This document shows, one piece after another, positions 37,277 through 45,962 of a DNA stretch of 64,000 nt (positions are counted from its first letter, which is position 1; each line of letters begins with the position of its first letter). Under the pieces are notes generated by a model. That model was not told where the DNA came from. It worked only from the letters and a program-made list of their open reading frames with translations, and ran no database searches. Source of the stretch: Actinomyces vulturis (GTDB lineage: Bacteria > Actinomycetota > Actinomycetes > Actinomycetales > Actinomycetaceae); assembly GCF_001687305.1 (NCBI RefSeq), contig NZ_LZRK01000003.1:124001-188000 (forward strand). Direction: 5' to 3'. A program made the translations under genes and the position numbers.

Positions 37277-38953
37277 TTACATACGCTCCGGAGCACTCAC
37301 GCCCAGCAAATCGAGGCCGTTTGCAAGAACCTGGGCCACGGCGTCATTGAGCCAAAGACGTGCGACATGACCAGAGTTAATTTCCTCGTCACCGCGAGGA
37401 GTCACGCGGGTTGCTGCGTACCAGGTGTGATAAGCAGATGCGAGAGTCTCCAAATAGCGAGCGATACGGTGCTGTTCGCGCAGAGCAGCAGCTTGGGAAA
37501 CTACGGCAGGGAACTCAGCGAGGACGCCGAGAAGTTGAGCATCCTGAGGAGTATCGAGGGCTCCAGGCTCGAACCCTGCATCACGGCTCACACCGTTTTC
37601 TGCAGCGTTACGAGCAACGTTGCGGGTACGAGCGAAGGCGTACTGCACGTAGTACACGGGGTTTTCGTTACTAGAAGAGGACAGCAGGTCCAGATCAATA
37701 TCGATCGAGGAGTCCATGGAGGAACGTGCCAGTGCGTAACGGGCTGCGTCCACGCCCACGGCGCTGACCAAGTCATCAAGAGTGACGATCGTGCCCGCAC
37801 GCTTAGACATGCGCACAGGAGCACCATCCTTAACGAGGTTAACCATCTGACCGATGAGAATCTGCATGTTCTCACCGGGTGTGTCACCAAAGGCGGCACA
37901 CATGGCCATCATGCGGCCAATGTAACCGTGATGATCTGCGCCGAGCAGGTAGACAGCACAGGTAGCGCCACGACGACGCTTGTCAAGGAAGTAAGCCACA
38001 TCGGCGGCGAAGTAGGCAGCGTTACCGTCGGATTTGATTAAGACACGGTCCTTGTCATCACCGAACTTGGTGGTGAGCAACCAGACGGCTCCGTCACGGT
38101 CTTCGATCATGCCTTTGCCACGAAGGATGTCAATGGCCTTGTCCACTTCACCGGAGTTGTGAAGGTTATCTTCGTGGAAGAAGACGTCAAAATCAGAACG
38201 GAACGCGTGCAATTCGTCCTTAATCTGAGCGAACATAAGTTCAACGCCAGCCTTGCGGAAGACTTCAGTGGCCTGTTCATCGGGCAAAGTTGCGGGCTCG
38301 GGGCGTCCAGCAGCAACCTCATCGTTGGTCACAGTCTGGGCAATTTCCTCAATGTAGGCGCCGCCGTAGCCGTCCTCGGGGGTCTGTTCGCCGCGTGCTG
38401 ATGCCAAAAGGGAGTTCGCGAAACGGTCAATCTGAGTGCCATGATCGTTGAAGTAGTACTCACGGGTCACTTCAGCGCCGGAGGCCTTGAGGATACGGGC
38501 GAGAGAGTCACCGACCGCCGCCCATCGTGCTCCACCAAGATGGACAGGACCAGTAGGGTTAGCAGAAACGTATTCAAGGTTAATGTGTTCGCCGGCAAGG
38601 GTGTCATTAGTACCGTACTTTTCACCGGCCTCAACAATGGAGCGGGCAAGTTCGCCAGCGCTTGCAGCGTTGAGTCGAATGTTGAGGAAGCCAGGGCCAG
38701 CGATTTCAACGCTGTCAATTCCCTCAATGGCGCTGAGACGCTCAACAAGTTCACCAGCCAAGGCGCGGGGATTAGTCCCGGCCTTTTTCGCCAACTGCAT
38801 GGCCACGTTGGTTGCCCAGTCACCGTGATCTCGGTTTCGGGGACGCTCAACCTTAGGTTCAGGCAAGTCAGCCTTGTCCAAGGCCAGTGCGCCATCATCA
38901 ATGGCAGAAACAAGAACGGAATGGATCGCTTGTGAGAGCTCTTCTGGAGTCAT
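37277..38953 (-). CDS. argS: Arginyl-tRNA synthetase
   Basis: Charges tRNA-Arg. About 558 residues. Class I motifs: HLGGAR in [20 protein letters not shown] stands for HIGH, and [16 protein letters not shown] for KMSKS; an N-terminal Add-1 domain with [14 protein letters not shown] and a C-terminal DALR anticodon domain are present. ATG 38953 is taken as start; a GTG two codons earlier (38959) is an alternative, and neither has a strong ribosome binding site. First gene of the argS-lysA-hom-thrB run. An encoded tRNA-Arg(CCG) lies 3.7 kb away. Confidence 0.95.
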   Translation of the reverse strand: MTPEELSQAIHSVLVSAIDDGALALDKADLPEPKVERPRNRDHGDWATNVAMQLAKKAGTNPRALAGELVERLSAIEGIDSVEIAGPGFLNIRLNAASAGELARSIVEAGEKYGTNDTLAGEHINLEYVSANPTGPVHLGGARWAAVGDSLARILKASGAEVTREYYFNDHGTQIDRFANSLLASARGEQTPEDGYGGAYIEEIAQTVTNDEVAAGRPEPATLPDEQATEVFRKAGVELMFAQIKDELHAFRSDFDVFFHEDNLHNSGEVDKAIDILRGKGMIEDRDGAVWLLTTKFGDDKDRVLIKSDGNAAYFAADVAYFLDKRRRGATCAVYLLGADHHGYIGRMMAMCAAFGDTPGENMQILIGQMVNLVKDGAPVRMSKRAGTIVTLDDLVSAVGVDAARYALARSSMDSSIDIDLDLLSSSSNENPVYYVQYAFARTRNVARNAAENGVSRDAGFEPGALDTPQDAQLLGVLAEFPAVVSQAAALREQHRIARYLETLASAYHTWYAATRVTPRGDEEINSGHVARLWLNDAVAQVLANGLDLLGVSAPERM

Positions 38954-39080
38954 GAGCACAGATTAGCGTGACAACGAGGTATTCATCACGTGTGTGCAGC
39001 ATTTTGCGCACTGTTTCACACTTTATGCCTGTCTATGAGTAGGAATTCACGAAAGGAGTACGCTGTTAAGCAAGTATTTA

Positions 39081-39100
39081 TGTTTCGGATACCCGAAACA
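39081..39100. promoter_or_regulatory. Palindrome upstream of mntH, candidate metal-regulator operator
   Basis: A perfect palindrome with 8-bp arms TGTTTCGG and CCGAAACA around ATAC lies 22 nt before the mntH start. Position and symmetry fit a binding site for a DtxR/MntR-type repressor. The regulator is not in the window; the assignment is inference. Confidence 0.45.
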
Positions 39101-39122
39101 ACCTCTGTACGCTAGAAGCATC

Positions 39123-40415
39123 ATGTCTTCCCAGCCATCCCCACAGCACAGCACAACTCCTAGCCTGCACAAACCTGCCATGGACAAACGCAGAATTGTC
39201 ATGCTCTTAGGTCCAGCTTTCGTTGCTGCTGTGGCATATGTGGATCCCGGAAACGTCGCAGCAAACATCACCGCTGGTGCGCGCTACGGTTACACGCTGG
39301 TCTGGGTTCTTGCTTTGTCAAACCTCATGGCTGTGGTCATCCAGTACCAAAGCGCCAAACTCGGATTGGTAACAGGCCAGTCCTTACCGACTCTTTTGGG
39401 GCAACGTTTATCAAAACCTGCCCGCTTGGCTTTTTGGGCTCAAGCAGAACTCGTTGCCGCAGCAACGGATTTAGCTGAAATCATTGGTGGAGCAATCGCT
39501 CTCCACCTCCTGACGGGCATGCCGCTGCTGACCGGTGGCCTAATCATTGGCGCTATCTCGATGGCAATTTTGATGCTTCAAGAGCACCGCGGCCAGCACA
39601 GTTTTGAAAAAGCAATCATTGCTCTGCTCATCATTATTACCTTCGGTTTCATGGGAGCACTATTCGTTGCTCCTCCGGATTGGTCAGCCACCGCCGCAGG
39701 CATGATTCCTCGATTCGCTGGTCGTGATTCTGTTCTTGTTGCTGCTTCCATGCTTGGCGCTACGGTGATGCCTCACGCCATTTATTTGCACTCATCTCTG
39801 GTTACCGACCGCTTCGGCACCGATCACCTCACAGGCGATGAAGCAGGTAATCATTCACGTCTGTCGCATCTTTTGCATGCCACGCGTATTGACGTGGTAT
39901 GGGCACTGGTTCTCGCCGGCGCTGTCAACATTGCACTTCTTTTACTTGCTGCAGCGGCGTTGAGCGGAGTTGAGGGAACTGACACGATCGAAGGCGCCCA
40001 TCACGCTATTACGATGACCCTTGGTCCCGTTATCGGCGCGATCTTCGCCATAGGCCTGTTAGCTAGTGGCCTCGCATCCACATCCGTGGGTGCATATGCA
40101 GGCAGTGAAATTATGGCGGGCCTCCTGCATATTAACGTGCCGCTCGTAGTTCGCCGAGCCATCACAATGATTCCTGCGCTCCTGATTATTGCCTCAGGGG
40201 TGGAGCCAACCTGGGCGCTTGTTCTAAGCCAGGTAGTCTTGAGTTTCGGAATTCCCCTGGCCATTATTCCTCTAGCCCACTATTGCGCTGACACCTCCAT
40301 CATGGGGCGTTACGCCGATTCCAAACCACTCCGACTTGCGGCCATCGTATTCGCGACCATTATCGTTGCTCTCAACGCTTTGCTTATTTACTTAACGCTC
40401 ACTGGCCAGGCGTAA
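39123..40415 (+). CDS. mntH: Manganese/divalent metal transporter, Nramp family
   Basis: Proton-coupled importer of Mn2+ and other divalent metals. 430 residues with about eleven hydrophobic segments. The metal-binding motifs DPGN (in AYVDPGNVAANI, TM1) and MPH (in GATVMPHAIYLHSSL, TM6) are both intact. The gene is preceded by a palindrome that may be a metal-responsive operator and is divergent from argS. Confidence 0.93.
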   Translation: MSSQPSPQHSTTPSLHKPAMDKRRIVMLLGPAFVAAVAYVDPGNVAANITAGARYGYTLVWVLALSNLMAVVIQYQSAKLGLVTGQSLPTLLGQRLSKPARLAFWAQAELVAAATDLAEIIGGAIALHLLTGMPLLTGGLIIGAISMAILMLQEHRGQHSFEKAIIALLIIITFGFMGALFVAPPDWSATAAGMIPRFAGRDSVLVAASMLGATVMPHAIYLHSSLVTDRFGTDHLTGDEAGNHSRLSHLLHATRIDVVWALVLAGAVNIALLLLAAAALSGVEGTDTIEGAHHAITMTLGPVIGAIFAIGLLASGLASTSVGAYAGSEIMAGLLHINVPLVVRRAITMIPALLIIASGVEPTWALVLSQVVLSFGIPLAIIPLAHYCADTSIMGRYADSKPLRLAAIVFATIIVALNALLIYLTLTGQA

Positions 40416-40492
40416 ATCAGTGGTCGAATAAAAATCGGCTCTTCCCCGCTCAGTTCAGAGCGTATCGCTGATGTGACCGCTAAGATGACACT

Positions 40493-41302
40493 ATGAACTC
40501 CCCCGTTACTAAGGCAGTTATTCTCGCTCGTGGCCTTGGATCGCGCATGCGCGCTGCTGATCCCGCCGCAGCTTCCACCACCGATAAGGCCGTAGAGACC
40601 GGCGCCAAGGGCATGATTGACGTGGGCCGCCCCTTCCTGGATTTTGTCATGAGTGCCCTGGCCGATGCTGGAATCACTGACATCTGCCTCGTCATTGGCC
40701 CTGAACACACCATCTTCCGTGAGCACTACGGCAACCTGGAAACAAGTCGCGTGAAAATTGACTTTGCCATCCAGGAAAAGCCCCTGGGCACAGCCGATGC
40801 AGTATCTGCAGCCCGCGAGTTCACTGGCGATGACCGCTTTGTGGTCATTAACTCTGATAACTATTACCCTGCTGAATCCCTCAAGGCTCTGTGCCAGTTA
40901 CCTGGCGCTGGCCTACTGGGCTTCAACCGCACTGCTCTTGTTGAACAGTCCAATATCCCAGCTGACCGCGTCAACGCATTCGCCATCGTGGACGTGGACG
41001 AGAACGGGAATCTTGCTCGCATCCTCGAAAAGCCTGAACAGTCCATCATTGATGACATGGGCCCTGAAGCTCCTTTGTCCATGAATGCCTGGCTGTTTAC
41101 CAAGGACATCTACGCAGCATGTGATGACATCACTCCCTCCGTCCGCGGCGAACTCGAAATTGTGGATGCCGTCTCTCTTGCTAAGGAACGCGGTACGGAA
41201 TTCGCTGTTGTTCCTGTGTCCGTAGGTGTTCTCGACATGTCCCGCCGCACCGACATTGCCGCTGTGCGTGCTGCTCTAGAAAGCGTTGAGGTTGAACTGT
41301 GA
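40493..41302 (+). CDS. Sugar-1-phosphate nucleotidyltransferase
   Basis: 269 residues. N-terminal nucleotide-binding loop AVILARGLGSRMR, then KPLGTADAV and the metal-binding Asp in VVINSDNYY show the NTP-transferase (GlmU/RmlA/GalU) fold. It would make an NDP-sugar from a sugar 1-phosphate. It overlaps the following sugar-kinase gene by 4 nt (GTGA), so kinase and nucleotidyltransferase form one unit for salvage of a free sugar. The sugar and base are not known. No glycosyltransferase is adjacent. Confidence 0.8.
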   Translation: MNSPVTKAVILARGLGSRMRAADPAAASTTDKAVETGAKGMIDVGRPFLDFVMSALADAGITDICLVIGPEHTIFREHYGNLETSRVKIDFAIQEKPLGTADAVSAAREFTGDDRFVVINSDNYYPAESLKALCQLPGAGLLGFNRTALVEQSNIPADRVNAFAIVDVDENGNLARILEKPEQSIIDDMGPEAPLSMNAWLFTKDIYAACDDITPSVRGELEIVDAVSLAKERGTEFAVVPVSVGVLDMSRRTDIAAVRAALESVEVEL

Positions 41303-42555
41303 GCCTGCTCGAAACTGACGCTGGTCGCGGCCCGCTCACTTCTCGAGTCGATGAGGTCACTTGGTTTGTTCCCGGTCGCATCGAAGTTCTGGGCAAACAT
41401 ACTGATTATGCCGGTGGCCGCACTCTCACAGCCGCCGCTTCCCATGGCTTGACTTTCACTGGCCAGGCTCTTGAAGAACCCATTCTTCGCGTCACCTCTC
41501 AGGCAGTCAATGACACTGTCGAAATCCCCCTCGATGCGCCCTCTACTGACCGTCATGGTCACTGGTCAGGATACCCAGCAGCAGTGGCCTCACGTTTAGT
41601 GAGTAACTTTGGTTCTCAGGTTCGTGGCGCCCATATCACCGTGGATTCCAATCTTCCGCTTGCCAGCGGTATGAGTTCCTCCTCCGCCATGATTGTGGGT
41701 CTTGCCCGCACCATGATGGATCTCAGTGGTCTGGAAGCAACAGAGGCTTTCACTTCCTGTGTGACCACCCCTGAATTACGTGCGCACTATCTAGCTTGCG
41801 TCGAAAATGGTCAGACTTTTGAGAATCTTGAAGGTCACCGTGGCGTAGGTACTTTCGGAGGCAGCGAGGACCACACAGCCATGTTGTGCGGCAAGCAAGG
41901 CGTACTAAGCCAGTACTCCTTCTGCCCCACCAGCCTAGAGCGCCGTGTTCCATGGCCTGATGATTACTCCATTGTGGTTGCCGTCTCGGGGGTTCTTGCT
42001 GAAAAGAGTGGCACCGCTCGCGAGAAGTACAACCGTGCTGCGTTATCCACACATGAAATCGTCAAACGCTGGAATGAAAATACCGGTCGTAGCGACGTCT
42101 ACCTGGCTGATGCTGTGACATCTTCTGAATCTGCTGCTGAAGAAATTCGTTCCATGCTCAAGGGGTCGGGTTATCTCCAGGGGCGCTTCGAGCAGTTCCT
42201 CATCGAAAACGAAACCATCGTTCCTCAAGCTGGTGACGCATTAATCGCTAGAGACATTGAAGAATTTGGTCGTCTTGTAGATCTCTCTCAACACTGGACT
42301 GAGGAAGGCTTAAACAACCAGGTTCCTGAAACGGTTGCATTGCAGCGTTTCGCTCGTGAACTTGGCGCTCCTGCTGCTAGTGCTTTCGGTGCTGGTTTTG
42401 GTGGCAGCGTATGGGCTTTGGTCACTTCTGAGCAGGCTGATGACTTCGCTGCACAATGGTTGAAGAAATACACGGTTGAATTTCCTGAGGTTGCTCCTCG
42501 GGCATCAACCTTAGTCACCACCCCTGGCGATAGCGCCCAGCGCACCATCAACTAA
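41299..42555 (+). CDS. Galactokinase-like GHMP sugar kinase
   Basis: 418 residues from GTG 41299. Galactokinase signature PGRIEVLGKHTDYAGG near residue 25 (with GKHTDY where GalK has GEHTDY), ATP loop LASGMSSSSAM, and the third GHMP motif GAGFGGSVWA near the C-terminus; all catalytic motifs look intact. It probably phosphorylates a hexose or uronic acid at C1 and passes it to the overlapping nucleotidyltransferase. The galK/galT/galE set is absent, so galactose is only one possibility. Confidence 0.8.
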   Translation: MSLLETDAGRGPLTSRVDEVTWFVPGRIEVLGKHTDYAGGRTLTAAASHGLTFTGQALEEPILRVTSQAVNDTVEIPLDAPSTDRHGHWSGYPAAVASRLVSNFGSQVRGAHITVDSNLPLASGMSSSSAMIVGLARTMMDLSGLEATEAFTSCVTTPELRAHYLACVENGQTFENLEGHRGVGTFGGSEDHTAMLCGKQGVLSQYSFCPTSLERRVPWPDDYSIVVAVSGVLAEKSGTAREKYNRAALSTHEIVKRWNENTGRSDVYLADAVTSSESAAEEIRSMLKGSGYLQGRFEQFLIENETIVPQAGDALIARDIEEFGRLVDLSQHWTEEGLNNQVPETVALQRFARELGAPAASAFGAGFGGSVWALVTSEQADDFAAQWLKKYTVEFPEVAPRASTLVTTPGDSAQRTIN

Positions 42556-42627
42556 TCTCATTGCCTCCGAATTTCCTGCTCTTGCCTGTCAAAAACGACT
42601 CGGAGTTTCACCGAGTTCCCTAGTGCC

Positions 42628-42636
42628 TGCTACGAT
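42628..42636 (+). promoter_or_regulatory. Possible extended -10 promoter of tRNA-Arg
   Basis: TGCTACGAT has an extended -10 form (TG-n-TACGAT) ten nucleotides upstream of the tRNA. No good -35 hexamer at 16-18 bp was found. Confidence 0.35.
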
Positions 42637-42645
42637 ACGCAGTGA

Positions 42646-42721
42646 GCCCCGGTAGCTCAGTGGATAGAGCGTCTGCCTCCGGAGCAGGAAGTCGCAGGTT
42701 CGAATCCTGTCCGGGGCACCA
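42646..42721 (+). tRNA. tRNA-Arg (anticodon CCG)
   Basis: 76 nt with a complete cloverleaf: acceptor GCCCCGG pairs with CCGGGGC, D-stem GCTC/GAGC, anticodon stem TCTGC/GCAGG (one G-T pair) with loop CTCCGGA, so anticodon CCG at 42679-42681 reads CGG, and T-arm GCAGG-TTCGAAT-CCTGT. The discriminator is A, and CCA is encoded. Confidence 0.97.
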
Positions 42722-42727
42722 TACACA

Positions 42728-42759
42728 TTCCCCGCCATCGCATGATGGCGGGGAATTTT
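42728..42759 (+). terminator. Intrinsic terminator after tRNA-Arg
   Basis: A perfect 12-bp stem (42728-42739 and 42744-42755) with loop GCAT is followed by TTTT. It lies seven nucleotides after the tRNA. Confidence 0.9.
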
Positions 42760-42835
42760 GTGTATCTATATCAAGACTCAATGATTCACAATCGCTAAGC
42801 CTGCTAAGAGTCTCAAACAGTAGACAAGAAATATT

Positions 42836-43609
42836 TCAGCGATGCTCCCCCAGAGTAATCAACGCCAGCGAAGGCGCATCTGTAATAATGCCGTCTACTC
42901 CGGCATCGCGCAGACGTAACATAGTTTCAGCCTCATTCACAGTCCAAACGTGAACTTCCATACCGCACCGATGAGCGGTAGCGATAAAACGATCAGTAAC
43001 CACACGAATACCATGCTCAACCTCAGGGACCTGCACGCTATCAACTAAACCGACATACCAACTAAAACGTGTATGAGGGAGCGATACACCTGCTTCGGCA
43101 CGAAGTTTAAGGTCAATAACATCAGCGACCCCCACAGAGGTCACCGCCCGCGGTTCCTGCCTGCGAAACACCGCTAGGCGACGGGCAGAAAACGAGGAAA
43201 AACGCACCCGGTCCAACGCATGTGCGTGGCGAACCGCTTGAAGAGCAGGCTGAGGCACCTGGGAGTTTTTTAAGTCCACGTTAAAGTGAAGATCGGGATA
43301 AGAAACTAATACGTCATCAAGTCGAACAGGCGCATTACCATCCCCGGCATCGATACGACTTACCTCATCCCACGTCATACGGTGAATCAGTTCAGGATGA
43401 TGGGATGGACTCGTCCGAGCGAAAGACGGGTCATGACTGAGAACACATACGCCATCTTTGGTGACATGTGCGTCTGTTTCCATCCATTGCAGCCCAAGGT
43501 TGGCCGTATGCTCCACAGCCGTCCAAGTGTTCTCTGGGACTTCGAGGCTGCCACCTCGATGCGCCATGATGGTCACGGGCGGTTTACGACGAGAAAACTC
43601 TGGAGTCAT
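42836..43609 (-). CDS. Glycerophosphodiester phosphodiesterase
   Basis: Hydrolyses glycerophosphodiesters to glycerol-3-phosphate and an alcohol. 257 residues, cytoplasmic type without a signal peptide. Catalytic and metal residues are visible in AHRGGSLEVPENT (His17), METDAHVTKDGVCVLSHD and the late VHVWTVN. Single-domain GDPD barrel. It shares the strand with the M23 peptidase upstream (63-nt gap), and may be transcribed with it. Confidence 0.92.
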   Translation of the reverse strand: MTPEFSRRKPPVTIMAHRGGSLEVPENTWTAVEHTANLGLQWMETDAHVTKDGVCVLSHDPSFARTSPSHHPELIHRMTWDEVSRIDAGDGNAPVRLDDVLVSYPDLHFNVDLKNSQVPQPALQAVRHAHALDRVRFSSFSARRLAVFRRQEPRAVTSVGVADVIDLKLRAEAGVSLPHTRFSWYVGLVDSVQVPEVEHGIRVVTDRFIATAHRCGMEVHVWTVNEAETMLRLRDAGVDGIITDAPSLALITLGEHR

Positions 43610-43672
43610 ATCTGGACTGTATCGCGCTTAGAGACGAAATCCGGTAGCCAGGTGCAGGCGTCCTGATCTAGC

Positions 43673-44638
43673 TCAAGAACAGTGCGTAGTGAGTTCCACG
43701 GCATGATGTTGAACAAGCCAGGCCATGGGATCAACAGTTGAAGAGTCTGCCGAATCATTTTTTGTGCGAACCTCGAAGTGAAGGTGTGCACCAGTGGAAT
43801 AGCCCGTGGAACCCACACCAGCAATAAGTTGACCAGCAGAAACCTGCTCTCCCACATGGACATAAATGCCATCGGAGTACATGTGTAGGTAACTGGTATA
43901 CCAGGTTTGTCCATCAATCTCGTGTTTAATTGTGACGGTTCCGGTGCCATCAGTCATACCTGCTTCAACAACAGTACCCGCAGCTACGGCGTAGATCGGA
44001 GTACCCGTGGGGGCAGCCATGTCCTGACCTGCATGGAACTTGGAGTAGCCCATGGTGGGATGAATACGCCACCCATATTCACTAGATAGGGTGTAACTGC
44101 CAGGCATCATGGGGTAAAAGACTTCAGGAGTCGTAGTAAAGGCGGAAGTGTCCCCACTGGCCCCGGCTGACTGAGGCGCACAAGTCACGGCAGCGTTTTC
44201 ATAGGCTTCACGGATACGTGCGCGAGTTGCAGCGTCCGGAACATTTGCTATGGCTTCTGCACCGTCGGGAACGTCCACATCGTTACCCAGGACACCCGCA
44301 GCAACGGGAGCGGCGGCGATCACCGGGGTGGTCGGCGTCGGCGCTAAAGAAGGAACAGAAGCGGAAACAGGAGCGAAACCTACGACGCCACCAGCCAGGG
44401 GTGCCAGGACAGTAACGATTCCAAGAACCGCCAACAGACCTACTCGCTTAGCAAGGCCAGAGCGAGACAAAGGGGTCAGACGTACATGGGGATGTGCAAC
44501 CGTGATTCCTTGGGCAGACTCAACGATGTGGGGAGCCTGAGGAATAGAGGGAACGTGACGTGCTTTGGCAGCACGTTCAGCCGCACGTTCGCGTTCGCGA
44601 ATCTCACGGCGAGTAAGAGGAGGTTGCGTATGAGTCAT
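43673..44638 (-). CDS. M23 (LytM-type) peptidoglycan endopeptidase, membrane-anchored
   Basis: Zn-dependent peptidase that cleaves peptidoglycan cross-bridges, or a regulator of such enzymes. 321 residues from ATG 44638, selected for the AGGAAG upstream; the frame continues to 44788. A basic N-terminal cytoplasmic part (RREIRERERAAERAAKARH) is followed by one membrane segment (about residues 65-90), an Ala/Pro linker and the LytM domain. The Zn ligands are in HAGQDMAAPTGTPI and GAHLHFEVR. Confidence 0.9.
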   Translation of the reverse strand: MTHTQPPLTRREIRERERAAERAAKARHVPSIPQAPHIVESAQGITVAHPHVRLTPLSRSGLAKRVGLLAVLGIVTVLAPLAGGVVGFAPVSASVPSLAPTPTTPVIAAAPVAAGVLGNDVDVPDGAEAIANVPDAATRARIREAYENAAVTCAPQSAGASGDTSAFTTTPEVFYPMMPGSYTLSSEYGWRIHPTMGYSKFHAGQDMAAPTGTPIYAVAAGTVVEAGMTDGTGTVTIKHEIDGQTWYTSYLHMYSDGIYVHVGEQVSAGQLIAGVGSTGYSTGAHLHFEVRTKNDSADSSTVDPMAWLVQHHAVELTTHCS

Positions 44639-44807
44639 TGCTTCCTGAACGAAGATTCTGATGTGCGTACCAGTCAGGCCATTATCGTCGCAGATATCAA
44701 TGTGACAGAACAATAACGATACACCGCTATGTCTTGACGTCACAGGTGTTTCGTCCAATATCACATCGGACATTACCGCCCACGACAAGCCTGTTAGTTA
44801 TCCGCGA

Positions 44808-45962
44808 TCAACGTCCGCGCGCAATGCGCTCCAGAAGATGTTTATCATCGCGCTGCATAGCATCACGCACTTCACCAACAAGTTCCTCAAGAATATCTTC
44901 AAGAAAGACCACACCTGTAGTCTTCTCGTTCTCATCAAGCACGTAGCCCACGTGTGCGCCGGTAGCCTGCATTGCGGCAAGCACATCTTCCACATCATCC
45001 TGAGCATGAACGGGCACTAAGGCGCGGCATAGCCATGCGGGAACAGGTTGTTGACGCTCGTCACCGTCGGCATAAAGGACATCTTTGAGGTGAATGTAAC
45101 CCACCAGTTCCATCTCCGACGCCGCGGAACGAGCGCGCTCATCAACTCCCCCATGCTGATAGTCACCATCGTCATTCAGTTTTCCCGGCCAAGTACTCGC
45201 ACAGACAAGCGGATAACGCGAGTAGCCGGTTTTTGCTACTTCACGCTCCACATCTTCTGGGGTGCAGTTGTCAGGCAAAGTGATGAGTTCATCTAACGGA
45301 ACCATGACACTGCCGGCAGTTTCTTCACTGAATTCCAGCGCCCCGGAGAGGAGACCTGTGTCATCAGCAAGCACACCTTCTGCACGTGAACGTTCCACGA
45401 TGGAAGCCACTTCTTGGGCAGTGAAGGCGGCGCTAACTTCATCCTTGGGTTCAATACCCAGGAGTCGAAGCACAGAGTTAGCAATACCGTTCAACACCAC
45501 AACGGCAGGATTGAAGAACCGAGATAAGGCGACCAGCGGCGGCGCAAAGATCAGAGCAGCTTTTTCTGGGCTTGCAATAGCCAAGTTCTTAGGGACCATT
45601 TCGCCAGCGAGCACATGAACCATCACCACGAAAGTCAACGCGATGATCACAGCAATCGCGTGAGCGGTTGCTTCACCTAGACCAATAGCGGCCAGGGGGT
45701 GAGCGAGCATATGGGCGAGAGCCGGTTCAGCCACTACTCCCAGTCCAGTAGAGCACAAGGTCACGCCTAACTGGGCAGTAGCCAGCATGGCCGAGACATG
45801 TTCAAGGGCCCACAAGGCGGTACGTGCACGGGCATTACCCTCTGCTGCTAAGGGTTCAAGTTGAGCGCGACGCGAACTGGTGATGGCAAATTCTGCGCCC
45901 ACAAAAAAGGCGTTACCAGCCAGAAGAATGACGGTAACAACGAGTGCCCAAGTAGTACTCAT
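44808..45962 (-). CDS. CNNM/CBS transmembrane protein (HlyC/CorC family)
   Basis: 384 residues: an N-terminal DUF21/CNNM membrane domain with three to four hydrophobic helices (GNAFFVGAEFAI, AIAVIIALTFVVMVHVLAGEMVPK) and a CBS pair from about residue 195, but no C-terminal CorC_HlyC domain. Related proteins move Mg2+ or related cations. It overlaps the longer paralogue upstream by 4 nt, so the two are made together and perhaps form a heterodimer. Confidence 0.88.
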   Translation of the reverse strand: MSTTWALVVTVILLAGNAFFVGAEFAITSSRRAQLEPLAAEGNARARTALWALEHVSAMLATAQLGVTLCSTGLGVVAEPALAHMLAHPLAAIGLGEATAHAIAVIIALTFVVMVHVLAGEMVPKNLAIASPEKAALIFAPPLVALSRFFNPAVVVLNGIANSVLRLLGIEPKDEVSAAFTAQEVASIVERSRAEGVLADDTGLLSGALEFSEETAGSVMVPLDELITLPDNCTPEDVEREVAKTGYSRYPLVCASTWPGKLNDDGDYQHGGVDERARSAASEMELVGYIHLKDVLYADGDERQQPVPAWLCRALVPVHAQDDVEDVLAAMQATGAHVGYVLDENEKTTGVVFLEDILEELVGEVRDAMQRDDKHLLERIARGR

